A stretch of DNA of 15,935 bases from Akkermansiaceae bacterium. Lineage in GTDB: Bacteria; Verrucomicrobiota; Verrucomicrobiia; Verrucomicrobiales; Akkermansiaceae. Shown piece after piece: positions 1 through 7,329 of the stretch. The position numbers and the translations under genes are program-made. Numbering within the stretch: position 1 is the stretch's first letter; every line of letters begins with the position of its first letter. The stretch lies in contig WTJZ01000196.1 of NCBI GenBank assembly GCA_011524615.1, positions 1 through 15,935 of the forward strand, given 5' to 3'. The notes beneath the pieces are model-generated. The model made no database searches, was not told the origin of the DNA, and saw only the letters and a list, made by a program, of their open reading frames with translations.

Positions 1-99
1 ATCTATTGGCAAGGTACTCCTGACGAATTAAAAGCCTCCACTGATCCTGTTCTGGTCAAGTTCTTGGCTGGGGAATCCGATGAAGGACATTGGGAATAA
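1..99 (+). CDS. C-terminal end of an ABC transporter ATPase, probably MlaF (partial)
   Basis: Frame 1 is open from the first base and stops with TAA at 97-99, giving 32 residues that begin IYWQGTPDEL and end FLAGESDEGHWE. The pattern G-T-P-[DE]-E-L followed by a D-P-V-x-x-F-L-x-G tail is what one sees at the C-terminus of MlaF/Ttg2A-type ATPases, where the last helix follows the nucleotide-binding domain. An MCE/MlaD gene follows after 31 bases, which is the usual order in phospholipid-transport (Mla) operons. The Walker motifs and signature lie outside the window, so the identification rests on the tail and the neighbour only. Confidence 0.7.
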   Translation: MYWQGTPDELKASTDPVLVKFLAGESDEGHWE

Positions 100-130
100 T
101 TGCTTTCCTTTTATCCCGTAGCACCTATTA

Positions 131-1123
131 GTGTCTGCAAGTAATCAATTCAGTGATATGACGAAGCGAAAAATTCCAATCTTCTCTGTGGGCTTATTCC
201 TCCTTGTTGGCCTCTCGCTCCTAGGGTGGATGCTCATCCAATATGGTGGCACGAACAAAATTAAAGATGGTTATTCGATCACCGTGGAATTCTCAGACGC
301 CTCCGGAATCATTAAAGGAGGAGTAGTCAGGCTTGCGGGTGCGAACGTTGGCTACATTGTCGACTCCCCTACTCTTAATGAGAATCAGAACATAGAAGTG
401 CCGATCATGCTTAAGAAGGAGTTAATGCTACCGGCTAATACTCGATTCGAGATCGTCTCACTGTCGATGCTCGGTGATAAGGCGATTTACGTGCGATTCC
501 CGTCTACTCCAGAGCAAACGCTTCTTAAGCAAGGGGATCATGTGATGGGTGTCTCGCCAAAGGGCTTGGGTGAACTACAAGACAAAGCCGAAGGGATTGC
601 CGTGGAGGTAGAACAACTGCTCCAAAAGACTAGTGTGAGCCTGGACGATCTTAATACGACGCTCAAACAATTCACCTCGACCGCAGAAAAGGTCAACCTC
701 TCATTAGACCGTATCAATAACACCGTCTTCTCAGAAGAGAGTCTCGATCATGTTACATCAACCCTCGAGAATGTGAATGAATTCAGCACGACTCTACCAG
801 ACGTAGCTACTGATACGAGCAGCTCTCTCAAAGAAATCAAATCCGTCGCAACTAATCTCAATGCTCTCATCAAAGAAATGGAGCCAGCTATCCAAAAGCT
901 ACCCGGCGCGATAGATGCATATGCTGAGGTCGGGGTATCACTTCAAGAGGCTCTCAATAATGAAGATAGCCTGCTAGGAGCGATCACTCAAAGCGGCGAG
1001 GTAAAAGAAGACGCGACTGTCTTTGTCAAGAACCTGAGAGCCAATGGTATCCTCGGATACAAGGACTCTACAAATCCTGAGGAAGAAGATCCTCGTGACC
1101 GCTACCAAGGAAACCGTAGATAA
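131..1123 (+). CDS. mlaD: MCE-domain (MlaD family) lipid-transport substrate-binding protein
   Basis: This is a membrane-anchored MCE protein, expected to bind or channel phospholipid between inner and outer membrane as part of an Mla-type ABC importer/exporter. One transmembrane helix spans about residues 17-37, followed by the MCE domain at about 46-124 with the typical stretch DASGIIKGGVVRLAGANVG. The rest (about 145-290) is a Ser/Thr-rich helical region, predicted periplasmic. The C-terminal motif NLRANGILGYKDS at 301-313 is common in this family. At 330 residues it is longer than E. coli MlaD (183) but ordinary for the long-tailed form outside Proteobacteria. The GTG start at 131 is the first possible after an in-frame stop at 119-121; ATG at 158 would give a protein starting MTKRKIPIF and is a good alternative, and neither has a clear ribosome binding site. 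It follows the putative mlaF and is almost contiguous with tlyA. Confidence 0.88.
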   Translation: MSASNQFSDMTKRKIPIFSVGLFLLVGLSLLGWMLIQYGGTNKIKDGYSITVEFSDASGIIKGGVVRLAGANVGYIVDSPTLNENQNIEVPIMLKKELMLPANTRFEIVSLSMLGDKAIYVRFPSTPEQTLLKQGDHVMGVSPKGLGELQDKAEGIAVEVEQLLQKTSVSLDDLNTTLKQFTSTAEKVNLSLDRINNTVFSEESLDHVTSTLENVNEFSTTLPDVATDTSSSLKEIKSVATNLNALIKEMEPAIQKLPGAIDAYAEVGVSLQEALNNEDSLLGAITQSGEVKEDATVFVKNLRANGILGYKDSTNPEEEDPRDRYQGNRR

Positions 1124-1124
1124 G

Positions 1125-1880
1125 ATGGCTAAGACTGAACGCGCAGACTCACTCCTCGTGAGCCAAGGACTCTGCGACACACGTGAGCAGGCTAAGCGCC
1201 TCATTATGGCAGGTGAAGTACTCAATGGAACGGCACAAATCGCCAAACCAAGCACTAAGCTCCCTCTCGATGCGCAGCTGGTCGTTAAGAATAAGCCCAA
1301 ATATGTCTCTCGAGCAGGACACAAACTAGAGGGGGCTCTAGAGGCTTTCCCTATTAAGGTCGAAGGCATTACGGCAATTGACATCGGCTCCTCTACAGGG
1401 GGTTTCACGGACTGCCTTCTGCAAAACGGCGCCGCCAAGGTACACGCTGTCGACGTGGGAACGAATCAACTCGTCTATAAACTCCGCGTAGATCCTAGAG
1501 TAGTCGTCAAAGAGCAGTTCAATGCTCGCTACCTCGAGGTCGAAGATCTAGGAGAACAGGTCGACCTCGCGGTCATGGATGTCTCCTTCATCTCTCTGAC
1601 ACGTATATGGCCAGCAGCCAAACGAGTTCTCAAACCTAATGGACAACTGATCGCTCTGATCAAGCCACAGTTCGAGCTCTCTAAGGAAGAAGTCTCCGCG
1701 GGCAAAGGGATTGTCAAAGACCCAGCCCTCCATGAAAAGGCCATTGAGAAAATGCGAGCCTTTAATGAAACCGAGTTAGGAATGCAATGGATAGAAGTCA
1801 CAGACTCACCTATCACAGGTACAGATGGGAATAAGGAGTTCCTGGTCTGGTTAAAGATGCCAGATAGTCCTGCCGTCTGA
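1125..1880 (+). CDS. tlyA: TlyA family rRNA (cytidine-2'-O)-methyltransferase
   Basis: TlyA transfers a methyl group from S-adenosylmethionine to ribose 2'-OH of cytidines in 16S and/or 23S rRNA; the old name 'hemolysin A' is misleading. The 251-residue protein has an N-terminal S4 RNA-binding domain (about 1-60, including SLLVSQGLCDTREQAKRLI) and an FtsJ-type Rossmann domain. The SAM-binding motif is DIGSSTGGFTD at 86-96. The catalytic K-D-K-E tetrad of this fold appears intact: K67 (HKLEGAL), D152 (MDVSF), K180 (IKPQFE) and E238 (GNKEF). The frame is open upstream with an ATG at 1044, but those 27 residues overlap mlaD and do not look like S4; the ATG at 1125, one base after the mlaD stop, gives the canonical N-terminus. 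An AAGGA at 1107-1111 is a distant possible ribosome binding site. Translation is probably coupled to mlaD. Confidence 0.95.
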   Translation: MAKTERADSLLVSQGLCDTREQAKRLIMAGEVLNGTAQIAKPSTKLPLDAQLVVKNKPKYVSRAGHKLEGALEAFPIKVEGITAIDIGSSTGGFTDCLLQNGAAKVHAVDVGTNQLVYKLRVDPRVVVKEQFNARYLEVEDLGEQVDLAVMDVSFISLTRIWPAAKRVLKPNGQLIALIKPQFELSKEEVSAGKGIVKDPALHEKAIEKMRAFNETELGMQWIEVTDSPITGTDGNKEFLVWLKMPDSPAV

Positions 1881-2084
1881 TTGTTTGTCAGGTAATTCAG
1901 AAAAACCCGGTTAGGGAATCGTACACTCTTAATCTACAGCTGTAAAACAGACTACCTGACGGGGATAATACCGCTTACTAAAATCCCACTATTACCCCCA
2001 CTTATCACAATCTGAGTAGTAATCGCATAAAAACTGAAAATTGCGCTCGACTCACGCGAGATTCATCGCACATTGGGCGTAATC
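1881..2084 (+). promoter_or_regulatory. Intergenic leader with inverted repeats upstream of the aminotransferase
   Basis: These 204 bases hold no gene that I can support. An 8-base inverted repeat GTCAGGTA (1887-1894) / TACCTGAC (1953-1960) encloses about 58 bases, including the perfect 10-base palindrome TACAGCTGTA at 1935-1944. A further short stem GGGAT (1962-1966) / ATCCC (1983-1987) follows. There is no T-tract after these stems, so they do not form a standard tlyA terminator. A weak sigma-70-like pair TTATCA (2002-2007) and CATAAA (2026-2031), 18 bases apart, could serve the aminotransferase gene. I do not recognise a known riboswitch class here. Confidence 0.3.
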
Positions 2085-3167
2085 ATGAGCACTAAGCCAA
2101 AACTTTTTTCTCCAGGTCCAGTAGATGTAGCCCCAGAAACGTATGCTGCAATGTGTAGCCCTACCATCGGGCACCGTGGAAAGGACTTTGAAGAGCTCTA
2201 CGCCTCTGTTCAGCCTGGCCTACAAGAAATCGCCGGCACCACTCGCCCTGTTTACCTCAATACTGCTTCTGCATGGGGTGCAATGGAAGGGTCTATCCGT
2301 AACCTCACACGTAAGAAAGTTCTCAACCTCTGTTGTGGCGCATTCTCAGACAAATGGTACGACGTCTCTCTCCGCTGTGGAAAAGAGGCTGACAAGGTAC
2401 AGGTAGAATGGGGAGAAGTCATCACCCCAGATCTCGTTAGAGCTAAGCTCGCAGAGGGCGGGTTCGATACGGTTACACTTGTACACAATGAGACCTCTAC
2501 TGGTGTACTCAATCCACTTGCTGACATTGTGAAGGCTATTCGCGAATTCGATGACATCATGATCATCGTTGATACCGTTTCTAGCTTCTCTGCTGTTCCA
2601 ATCAATGTAGATGAGCTCGGAATCGATGTGATGCTCTGTGGAGTACAGAAGGCTCTCGCCCTACCTCCAGGTCTATCTCTCATGATTGTGAGCGAAGCAG
2701 CACTAGAGCGAGCAAAAGAACTTACCGATCGTGGATACTACTTCGACTTCCATGAATTCGAGAAGAATCACGCAAAGAACAACACCCCGTCAACGCCTGC
2801 TATCCCGCATATCTACGGCCTCCGTGAGCGTGTCGAATTCATGCTCGCTGAAGGAATGGAGAACAGATTCGCACGTCACGCAGCTACTAATGCTCTCACA
2901 CACGAGTGGGTAGCTAAGCATGGGTTCAAAAACTTTGCGCCTGCAGGGTATGAGTCAAAGACTCTCACCTGTATCGATAACAACCTTGAGATCGACGTTC
3001 CTGGGTTTGTGAAAGCGGTACGAGCTAAGCACAACCTCCTCATTAACGGAGGATATGGTAAGGTCAAGGGACTCACGTTCCGTCTCTCAAACATGGGTAA
3101 TGAAACACTGGAAACGCAACAAGAGTTGCTCGATGCACTCGATGACGTCATCCCAGACTTTCTCTAA
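2085..3167 (+). CDS. Class V PLP-dependent aminotransferase (alanine/serine-glyoxylate aminotransferase family)
   Basis: This is a fold-type I, class V aminotransferase, related to alanine-glyoxylate, serine-glyoxylate and serine-pyruvate aminotransferases; it should transfer an amino group from a small amino acid to glyoxylate or pyruvate in the cytoplasm. The N-terminus carries FSPGPVDVAPE, typical of the family, then the PTIGHRGKDFEELY substrate/PLP region, the HNETSTG motif near residue 134, the PLP-ring aspartate D163 in IIVDTVSS, and the Schiff-base lysine K189 in CGVQKALALPPG. At 360 residues it is the normal family length. A TTG at 2073 would add four residues, but the ATG at 2085 gives the expected N-terminus. 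Archaea and some bacteria use close relatives as phosphoserine aminotransferase beside serA; no serA is present here, so the substrate cannot be settled. It appears monocistronic, between a structured leader and a terminator. Confidence 0.9.
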   Translation: MSTKPKLFSPGPVDVAPETYAAMCSPTIGHRGKDFEELYASVQPGLQEIAGTTRPVYLNTASAWGAMEGSIRNLTRKKVLNLCCGAFSDKWYDVSLRCGKEADKVQVEWGEVITPDLVRAKLAEGGFDTVTLVHNETSTGVLNPLADIVKAIREFDDIMIIVDTVSSFSAVPINVDELGIDVMLCGVQKALALPPGLSLMIVSEAALERAKELTDRGYYFDFHEFEKNHAKNNTPSTPAIPHIYGLRERVEFMLAEGMENRFARHAATNALTHEWVAKHGFKNFAPAGYESKTLTCIDNNLEIDVPGFVKAVRAKHNLLINGGYGKVKGLTFRLSNMGNETLETQQELLDALDDVIPDFL

Positions 3168-3178
3168 TATATCCCCCC

Positions 3179-3221
3179 TCTTCTCCTAGTCCTGGAGTAC
3201 GGAACAACGGCTAGGAGGAGA
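3179..3221 (+). other. Long hairpin just after the aminotransferase stop codon
   Basis: TCTTCTCCTAG at 3179-3189 pairs with CTAGGAGGAGA at 3211-3221, an 11-base stem with one G-U pair and a 21-base loop. It begins 11 bases after the stop codon and is not followed by a T-tract. It may be an mRNA 3'-end stabilising structure or part of a two-step terminator with the hairpin at 3258. The right arm contains AGGAGGAG, a perfect Shine-Dalgarno-like sequence, but no start codon lies at a suitable distance. Confidence 0.45.
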
Positions 3222-3257
3222 AACCTTACAAAACACGCCAACAAGGCTTACCTTTCT

Positions 3258-3289
3258 AAACTGAACAGAGATTTCTGTTCAGTTTTTTT
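3258..3289 (+). terminator. Intrinsic terminator of the aminotransferase gene
   Basis: A perfect 12-base stem, AAACTGAACAGA (3258-3269) with TCTGTTCAGTTT (3274-3285), encloses a four-base loop. A run of seven T at 3283-3289 overlaps the end of the stem. The structure ends about 60 bases before the sulfatase start, so the sulfatase must have its own promoter. Confidence 0.9.
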
Positions 3290-3351
3290 CGTTTTATATC
3301 ATACACTTTGATAGGTTTGCCACGTGTTAGTGGTATCCTAATGGAATTATT

Positions 3352-4725
3352 ATGAAACGCGCACTTCTAGCACTTTTGACCAGCTGTCTCGTCTCTCAGA
3401 GTATGGCCAAAGACACCGACCAGCCGAACATTATCTTCATCTTCGCCGATGACTGGGGATGGGGAGATCTGAGCTGTCATGACCACCCATATGTCAAGAC
3501 TCCCAACATTGACCGTCTAGCGAATGAAGGAGCAGATTTCACACGCTTTACCGTTGCTAGTCCGGTCTGTTCTCCTAGCCGAACAGCTGTGATGACAGGA
3601 CACTACCCCTCTCGATACGCCGTTGATGGCCACTTCGCGTGGGTACCTGATAATGCGAAGCGAGGGATGCCTGACTGGGTAGACACAGAGGCGCCCAGTC
3701 TCCCACGTATGCTTAGAGAAGCAGGATATGCGACCGCACACTTCGGTAAGTGGCACCTCTCTAACAATATGATTCCTGACTCTCCCTCTCTTCTCGAGTA
3801 TGGGTATGATGAGTACGGCGCCTTTAACTGTTCTGGTGAGCAAATGCCATACGATCATGATGTCGACCGCTCGATCGCATTCATCGACCGTGTTAAGGAG
3901 CAACCTTTCTTCATCAACTTATGGATCCATGAGCCGCACACCCCGTTCCATGTTATTCCTAAGTATCGACAAATGTTCCCTCATATCGAGAATGAGGCTG
4001 ATAATATCTACGCCGCTACCCTCGCTTATGCAGATGAGCGTATCGGTAAGCTCCTTGACTACCTCGATAATACAGGGCTCGCGGAGAATACACTCGTCGT
4101 CTTCAGCTCTGATAACGGACCTGCTCGTGCTCCTGGGAAGAAGGACCCAAAACTGATCTACGACTCTGCTACTGGGGCAGGATTTGACACCGGTGCGGCT
4201 AAAGGAATCACCGCAGGACGTAAAGGCTGGAAGGCATCCCTCCATGAAGGCGGGCTCAATGTCCCATTCCTCGTCCGTTGGCCTGCTAAGATTAAGGCTG
4301 GGGCAGTCGATTCAGAGACCTTTATCTCCGCGGTAGACCTCCTACCTACCTTCGTCAGCATCGCGGGGGGCTCATTACCAAAAGGATACACTCCTGATGG
4401 TATTGATTATACCTCAGCCCTTCTGGGAACTCCTGCACCAGAGCGCACGACTCCGTTATTCTCTCGATACTCTCCATGGGGAGGTCTCTACACACAACAC
4501 TGGGCCTCATACGTCGTCGTCGATGGTGGATACAAGTATCTGACTACTCCTGACTATTCTCGCCAAGAGCTCTATCACCTCACGAACGACCCTCTAGAGG
4601 AGCACAACGTACTCGCAGAACAGGAATCTCGCGTTAATGATCTGAAGAAAAAGCTAGAGGCTTGGTTAAAGACTCTCCCAGATGGACCTTCAGGTAAGGT
4701 CTTCTCCTCACTGAGAGATCAGTAA
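3352..4725 (+). CDS. Secreted S1-family (formylglycine-dependent) sulfatase
   Basis: This is a type I sulfatase that would hydrolyse sulfate esters, probably on a sulfated carbohydrate, outside the cytoplasm. The 457-residue protein starts with an export signal (MKRALLALLTSCLVSQSMA, cleavage likely after residue 19). The active-site motif CSPSR at 73-77 has a cysteine (C73) to be converted to formylglycine. Expected metal and sulfate ligands are visible: D33-D34 in FADDWGWGD, K133 and H135 in FGKWHL, H193 in IHEPHTPF, D254-N255 in SSDNGP, and K291/K294 with H298 in GRKGWKASLHEGG. The C-terminal subdomain ends with the ELYHLTNDPLEEHN motif, typical of arylsulfatase A-like members. The exact substrate is unknown, and no glycoside hydrolase or second sulfatase is nearby. 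The stretch LTSC at 9-12 also fits a lipobox, so a lipoprotein is possible. No maturase is visible in the window. The gene stands alone between two terminators. Confidence 0.94.
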   Translation: MKRALLALLTSCLVSQSMAKDTDQPNIIFIFADDWGWGDLSCHDHPYVKTPNIDRLANEGADFTRFTVASPVCSPSRTAVMTGHYPSRYAVDGHFAWVPDNAKRGMPDWVDTEAPSLPRMLREAGYATAHFGKWHLSNNMIPDSPSLLEYGYDEYGAFNCSGEQMPYDHDVDRSIAFIDRVKEQPFFINLWIHEPHTPFHVIPKYRQMFPHIENEADNIYAATLAYADERIGKLLDYLDNTGLAENTLVVFSSDNGPARAPGKKDPKLIYDSATGAGFDTGAAKGITAGRKGWKASLHEGGLNVPFLVRWPAKIKAGAVDSETFISAVDLLPTFVSIAGGSLPKGYTPDGIDYTSALLGTPAPERTTPLFSRYSPWGGLYTQHWASYVVVDGGYKYLTTPDYSRQELYHLTNDPLEEHNVLAEQESRVNDLKKKLEAWLKTLPDGPSGKVFSSLRDQ

Positions 4726-4759
4726 TCATCTCAAATAAAACAGAACAACAGTATCTCCC

Positions 4760-4791
4760 CGCCCCCAATCCTTTCTTGGGGGCGTTTTTTT
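4760..4791 (+). terminator. Intrinsic terminator of the sulfatase gene
   Basis: CGCCCCCAA (4760-4768) pairs perfectly with TTGGGGGCG (4776-4784) around a seven-base loop, followed by seven T at 4785-4791. It starts 35 bases after the sulfatase stop. Read on the - strand, the hairpin is followed by a G-rich stretch and not a T-tract, so it should stop + strand transcription only. Confidence 0.93.
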
Positions 4792-4826
4792 AACCTCAAG
4801 TATCCTAGGCTCGTACTCAAAAGTGT
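4792..4826. other. Convergent junction between the sulfatase and the VWA operon
   Basis: These 35 bases separate the + strand terminator from the stop of the - strand operon. I see no convincing hairpin plus T-tract for the - strand here; only a four-base AGTA/TACT pairing around CCTAGG is visible. The operon's transcript may therefore end by another route or run on antisense to the sulfatase. Confidence 0.3.
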
Positions 4827-7328
4827 CTACAATCGTCGTAGAACGAGGCCAGTGAGATAAAAGAGGATACCGAGTATCACAAACAACCATGCCCTGCTCT
4901 GATACACATCAGCAGGCTGCCCTCCTTCCATCATCTTATCAGGAGTAGGTAATGCGCATAAAGCCGCATCCTGATCTCCACTCAAAGTATATTCTGCTGG
5001 GTAATCACGTCTCCAATGAAGAGACTTAGTCAATCCTGCTAACTCGTCATGCAGACGAATATCAATGGCGTCCTGCTTCTGAATAGGAAAGCGCAACTGA
5101 TATGTACCTAAGCCTGTTTGCTTAATGCTCGCAGGAATACGCCCCCCTGATCTCCCCGACACCATGATATCCCAAGGCACTTCCTCGACCGTTTGCCCAG
5201 ACTCGTCGCGACGCTTGATATTAACGATGCCCTCGTGCTGTGTCATCACGAGCTCTGCGCTTAATCCACTCGACTCCTCCTTACGTGCGATCGATCGTAA
5301 CGCTTGCGCCCAGAACTGCGCCCCCTGACTCATCGCTAACCACTCACCTCCCCACTTTTCCGTCAGGTCAGAGGTATACGCAGCCCCCATTCCTAGTCCA
5401 AAACGAGATACGGCAAAGAGTGGATCTCCCGTCTCCGCCGCCATGAGCACTTGAGCTGTAGGCTTGGGGCGGGCCATGACATAACCAAGGATAAAGGGTA
5501 ACTCCACCTTTTCGAAGCCGTTGAGCATCGGGTGATCTCCTACCACGATCGTATTAAAGAAGTCCTCTTTGATCGCAGAGCGAGAGGCCTTCATTGTCTC
5601 CTTGGTAAAGATCTGAGGCATCTTCTCCGCATCTTCCGTTTCATAATATCGTCCCCCCCCTTCTTGAGCGATGACCTTCATGAGATCCTTAGCAGCCCCT
5701 TGGCCTAGTGCCACTGTAGAGACCGTCATCATCTCAGAGGCCATTTCCTGTGCCAGAGCTTCATACCCTGTTCCGCTAGTCTGACCATCAGACAGGATGA
5801 TCATATGCTTCACCTTAGCTGCAGCCTGTTGGAGAATCCTACGCCCCTCTAGCATCGCAGGATAGAGGTTTGTTCCTCCTCCTGCATCTAGGCCACTAAT
5901 CGCGTTTTGGATCGTGGCCTGATCGCTTGCCGAGGTGAGATCACAGATGAGATGAGCCTCTCCAGAGAATCCTAGAATAGCGATTTGATCATGAGCGCTC
6001 AGTAATTCAGCAGTAGCGATAGCCGAGGCTCGAGCAAGTTCGATCGGAGCTCCACTCATCGAGCCACTCTTATCGATCACTAGAACCATTGCGAGACTTG
6101 GCTTTTGCTTCTCCTTTTCATAACGAGAGGTGAGAGGCAGCACCTCCTCCACTGGAGACTTATAATACCCCCCCAGACCAAAGGAATTCTCTGACCCAAG
6201 CATCAGTAACCCTCCACCAAAGTCGGTAACATAGCGCTGAAGGTTAACCATTTGTGTCATCGAAAAGCTCGTAGCCGAGACATCTGCAAGAATGACTCCA
6301 TCATAGGCCAGCAACTCTCCCAAGGACTGAGGCAAGCCGAACTCGCCCCTCACATCTAGAATGATCCCCTGCTTCTTCATCGCTCTCGTCAATGGACTCA
6401 TTAACTTCTCCTGTTCATGGAGAACGAGGTATCGAGGCATCCCCTTCACCTTGATGACCGTCGATACCGAGTTATTAGAGGAAAAGAAGTCTGCCTCTGG
6501 CTCCACCTCTAGAGTCCATAGGTTCTGCCCAGGAGTGGATAACTCGACATCAAAGAGGACACTCTGCCGTTGTCCCGCCTGTAATGCTATACTCTCCTGG
6601 AGCACAACGACACCACGGTTCAGGAGTCTCGCTTTGACCCGTTGATCAACATTAGATTGGATCTGTCCTGTAAGGCGTGTGACCTCACCTTGATACGCAA
6701 AGCTCGATGCTGACTCTAAGCTCACCGCCACCACCTCAGCCTCAGAGAGGGCGTCAACATCATGATAGAAGACCTCGACGCCCTCTTGCTCTAGCGTTGT
6801 GAGAGTGTCCTCCACGGCTGCTCCAGTCTCCACCCCATCAGAGAGTACGACCAAACGCTTTCCCTTATCTGAGGGGTAGAAGAATCGAATCGCCGCCATA
6901 GACTCCGCGATGCATGAGGCCGCTCTGAACTCACCTTCCGTCGTACCAGTCTTGACCAACTCGCTGAACTCCTCCAGCTCTTCTAGACTCACCTGCCGTA
7001 CTGAACCTGCAAACAGTATGATCTCAGAAGTATCGTTACCATGGAGTGTAGATTGGCTCTCGCGGATCCAGTCAGGCACCTTTGAGAGTGCGGTAGGATC
7101 GATCGACTGTGACCCATCCACCAGATAGATTACATGTTGATCCTTACTCTCCTGAGGCCAATATGGGCGACAAAGTGCCACGACCAGAGCGGTAAACGCT
7201 AAGATACGACAAAGGAGCGAAAGCCGCATCATACGGCGATCTTGATCAACTAATGACTTCTTCCAAATCCACACGAGCGGAATAAGGAGTAACAACAGTA
7301 AGAGTGAAATTGTGTTTCCAAATATCAT
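4827..7328 (-). CDS. Membrane protein with two VWA domains and a glutamine-amidotransferase-like domain
   Basis: An 833-residue envelope protein, last gene of the operon. Two N-terminal membrane helices (about 5-22 and 36-53) are followed by a first VWA domain with MIDAS residues D71-G-S73-Q-S75 and D164 (LSDG). A beta-rich region (about 200-295) leads into a class I glutamine-amidotransferase-like fold (about 298-395, YDGVILADVSATSFS and GGGLLMLGSENSFG). A second VWA domain is inserted there (about 411-580: D419-K-S421-G-S423, T486, D514), and the amidotransferase-like fold seems to resume at 590-680. One C-terminal membrane helix lies at about 813-829. The nucleophile-elbow position reads GSENS with no cysteine, so amidotransferase activity is unlikely. 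Both MIDAS sites look able to bind a divalent metal. The ATG is one base after the upstream stop, with GGTAGG as a possible ribosome binding site. It is presumed to be a client or partner of the operon's MoxR ATPase; its molecular function is unknown. Confidence 0.88.
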   Translation of the reverse strand: MIFGNTISLLLLLLLIPLVWIWKKSLVDQDRRMMRLSLLCRILAFTALVVALCRPYWPQESKDQHVIYLVDGSQSIDPTALSKVPDWIRESQSTLHGNDTSEIILFAGSVRQVSLEELEEFSELVKTGTTEGEFRAASCIAESMAAIRFFYPSDKGKRLVVLSDGVETGAAVEDTLTTLEQEGVEVFYHDVDALSEAEVVAVSLESASSFAYQGEVTRLTGQIQSNVDQRVKARLLNRGVVVLQESIALQAGQRQSVLFDVELSTPGQNLWTLEVEPEADFFSSNNSVSTVIKVKGMPRYLVLHEQEKLMSPLTRAMKKQGIILDVRGEFGLPQSLGELLAYDGVILADVSATSFSMTQMVNLQRYVTDFGGGLLMLGSENSFGLGGYYKSPVEEVLPLTSRYEKEKQKPSLAMVLVIDKSGSMSGAPIELARASAIATAELLSAHDQIAILGFSGEAHLICDLTSASDQATIQNAISGLDAGGGTNLYPAMLEGRRILQQAAAKVKHMIILSDGQTSGTGYEALAQEMASEMMTVSTVALGQGAAKDLMKVIAQEGGGRYYETEDAEKMPQIFTKETMKASRSAIKEDFFNTIVVGDHPMLNGFEKVELPFILGYVMARPKPTAQVLMAAETGDPLFAVSRFGLGMGAAYTSDLTEKWGGEWLAMSQGAQFWAQALRSIARKEESSGLSAELVMTQHEGIVNIKRRDESGQTVEEVPWDIMVSGRSGGRIPASIKQTGLGTYQLRFPIQKQDAIDIRLHDELAGLTKSLHWRRDYPAEYTLSGDQDAALCALPTPDKMMEGGQPADVYQSRAWLFVILGILFYLTGLVLRRL

Positions 7329-7329
7329 A

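Noticed and set aside
1044..1124. Upstream extension of tlyA to an earlier ATG
   Set aside because: The extra 27 residues overlap the end of mlaD in another frame and do not resemble an S4 domain N-terminus; the ATG at 1125 fits the family.
974..1438. 154-codon open frame on the - strand across mlaD and tlyA
   Set aside because: It lies fully antisense to two well-supported genes, has no family resemblance and no ribosome binding site, and its residue composition is typical of a shadow frame.
2252..2683. 143-codon open frame on the - strand inside the aminotransferase gene
   Set aside because: Antisense to conserved coding sequence, rich in Ser/Thr/Arg as expected from complementing real codons, with no recognisable domain.
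3308..3339. Promoter TTGATA / TATCCT before the sulfatase
   Set aside because: The spacer is 20 bases, too long for a typical sigma-70 promoter, and the -10 match is poor. A promoter must exist here, but I cannot place it.
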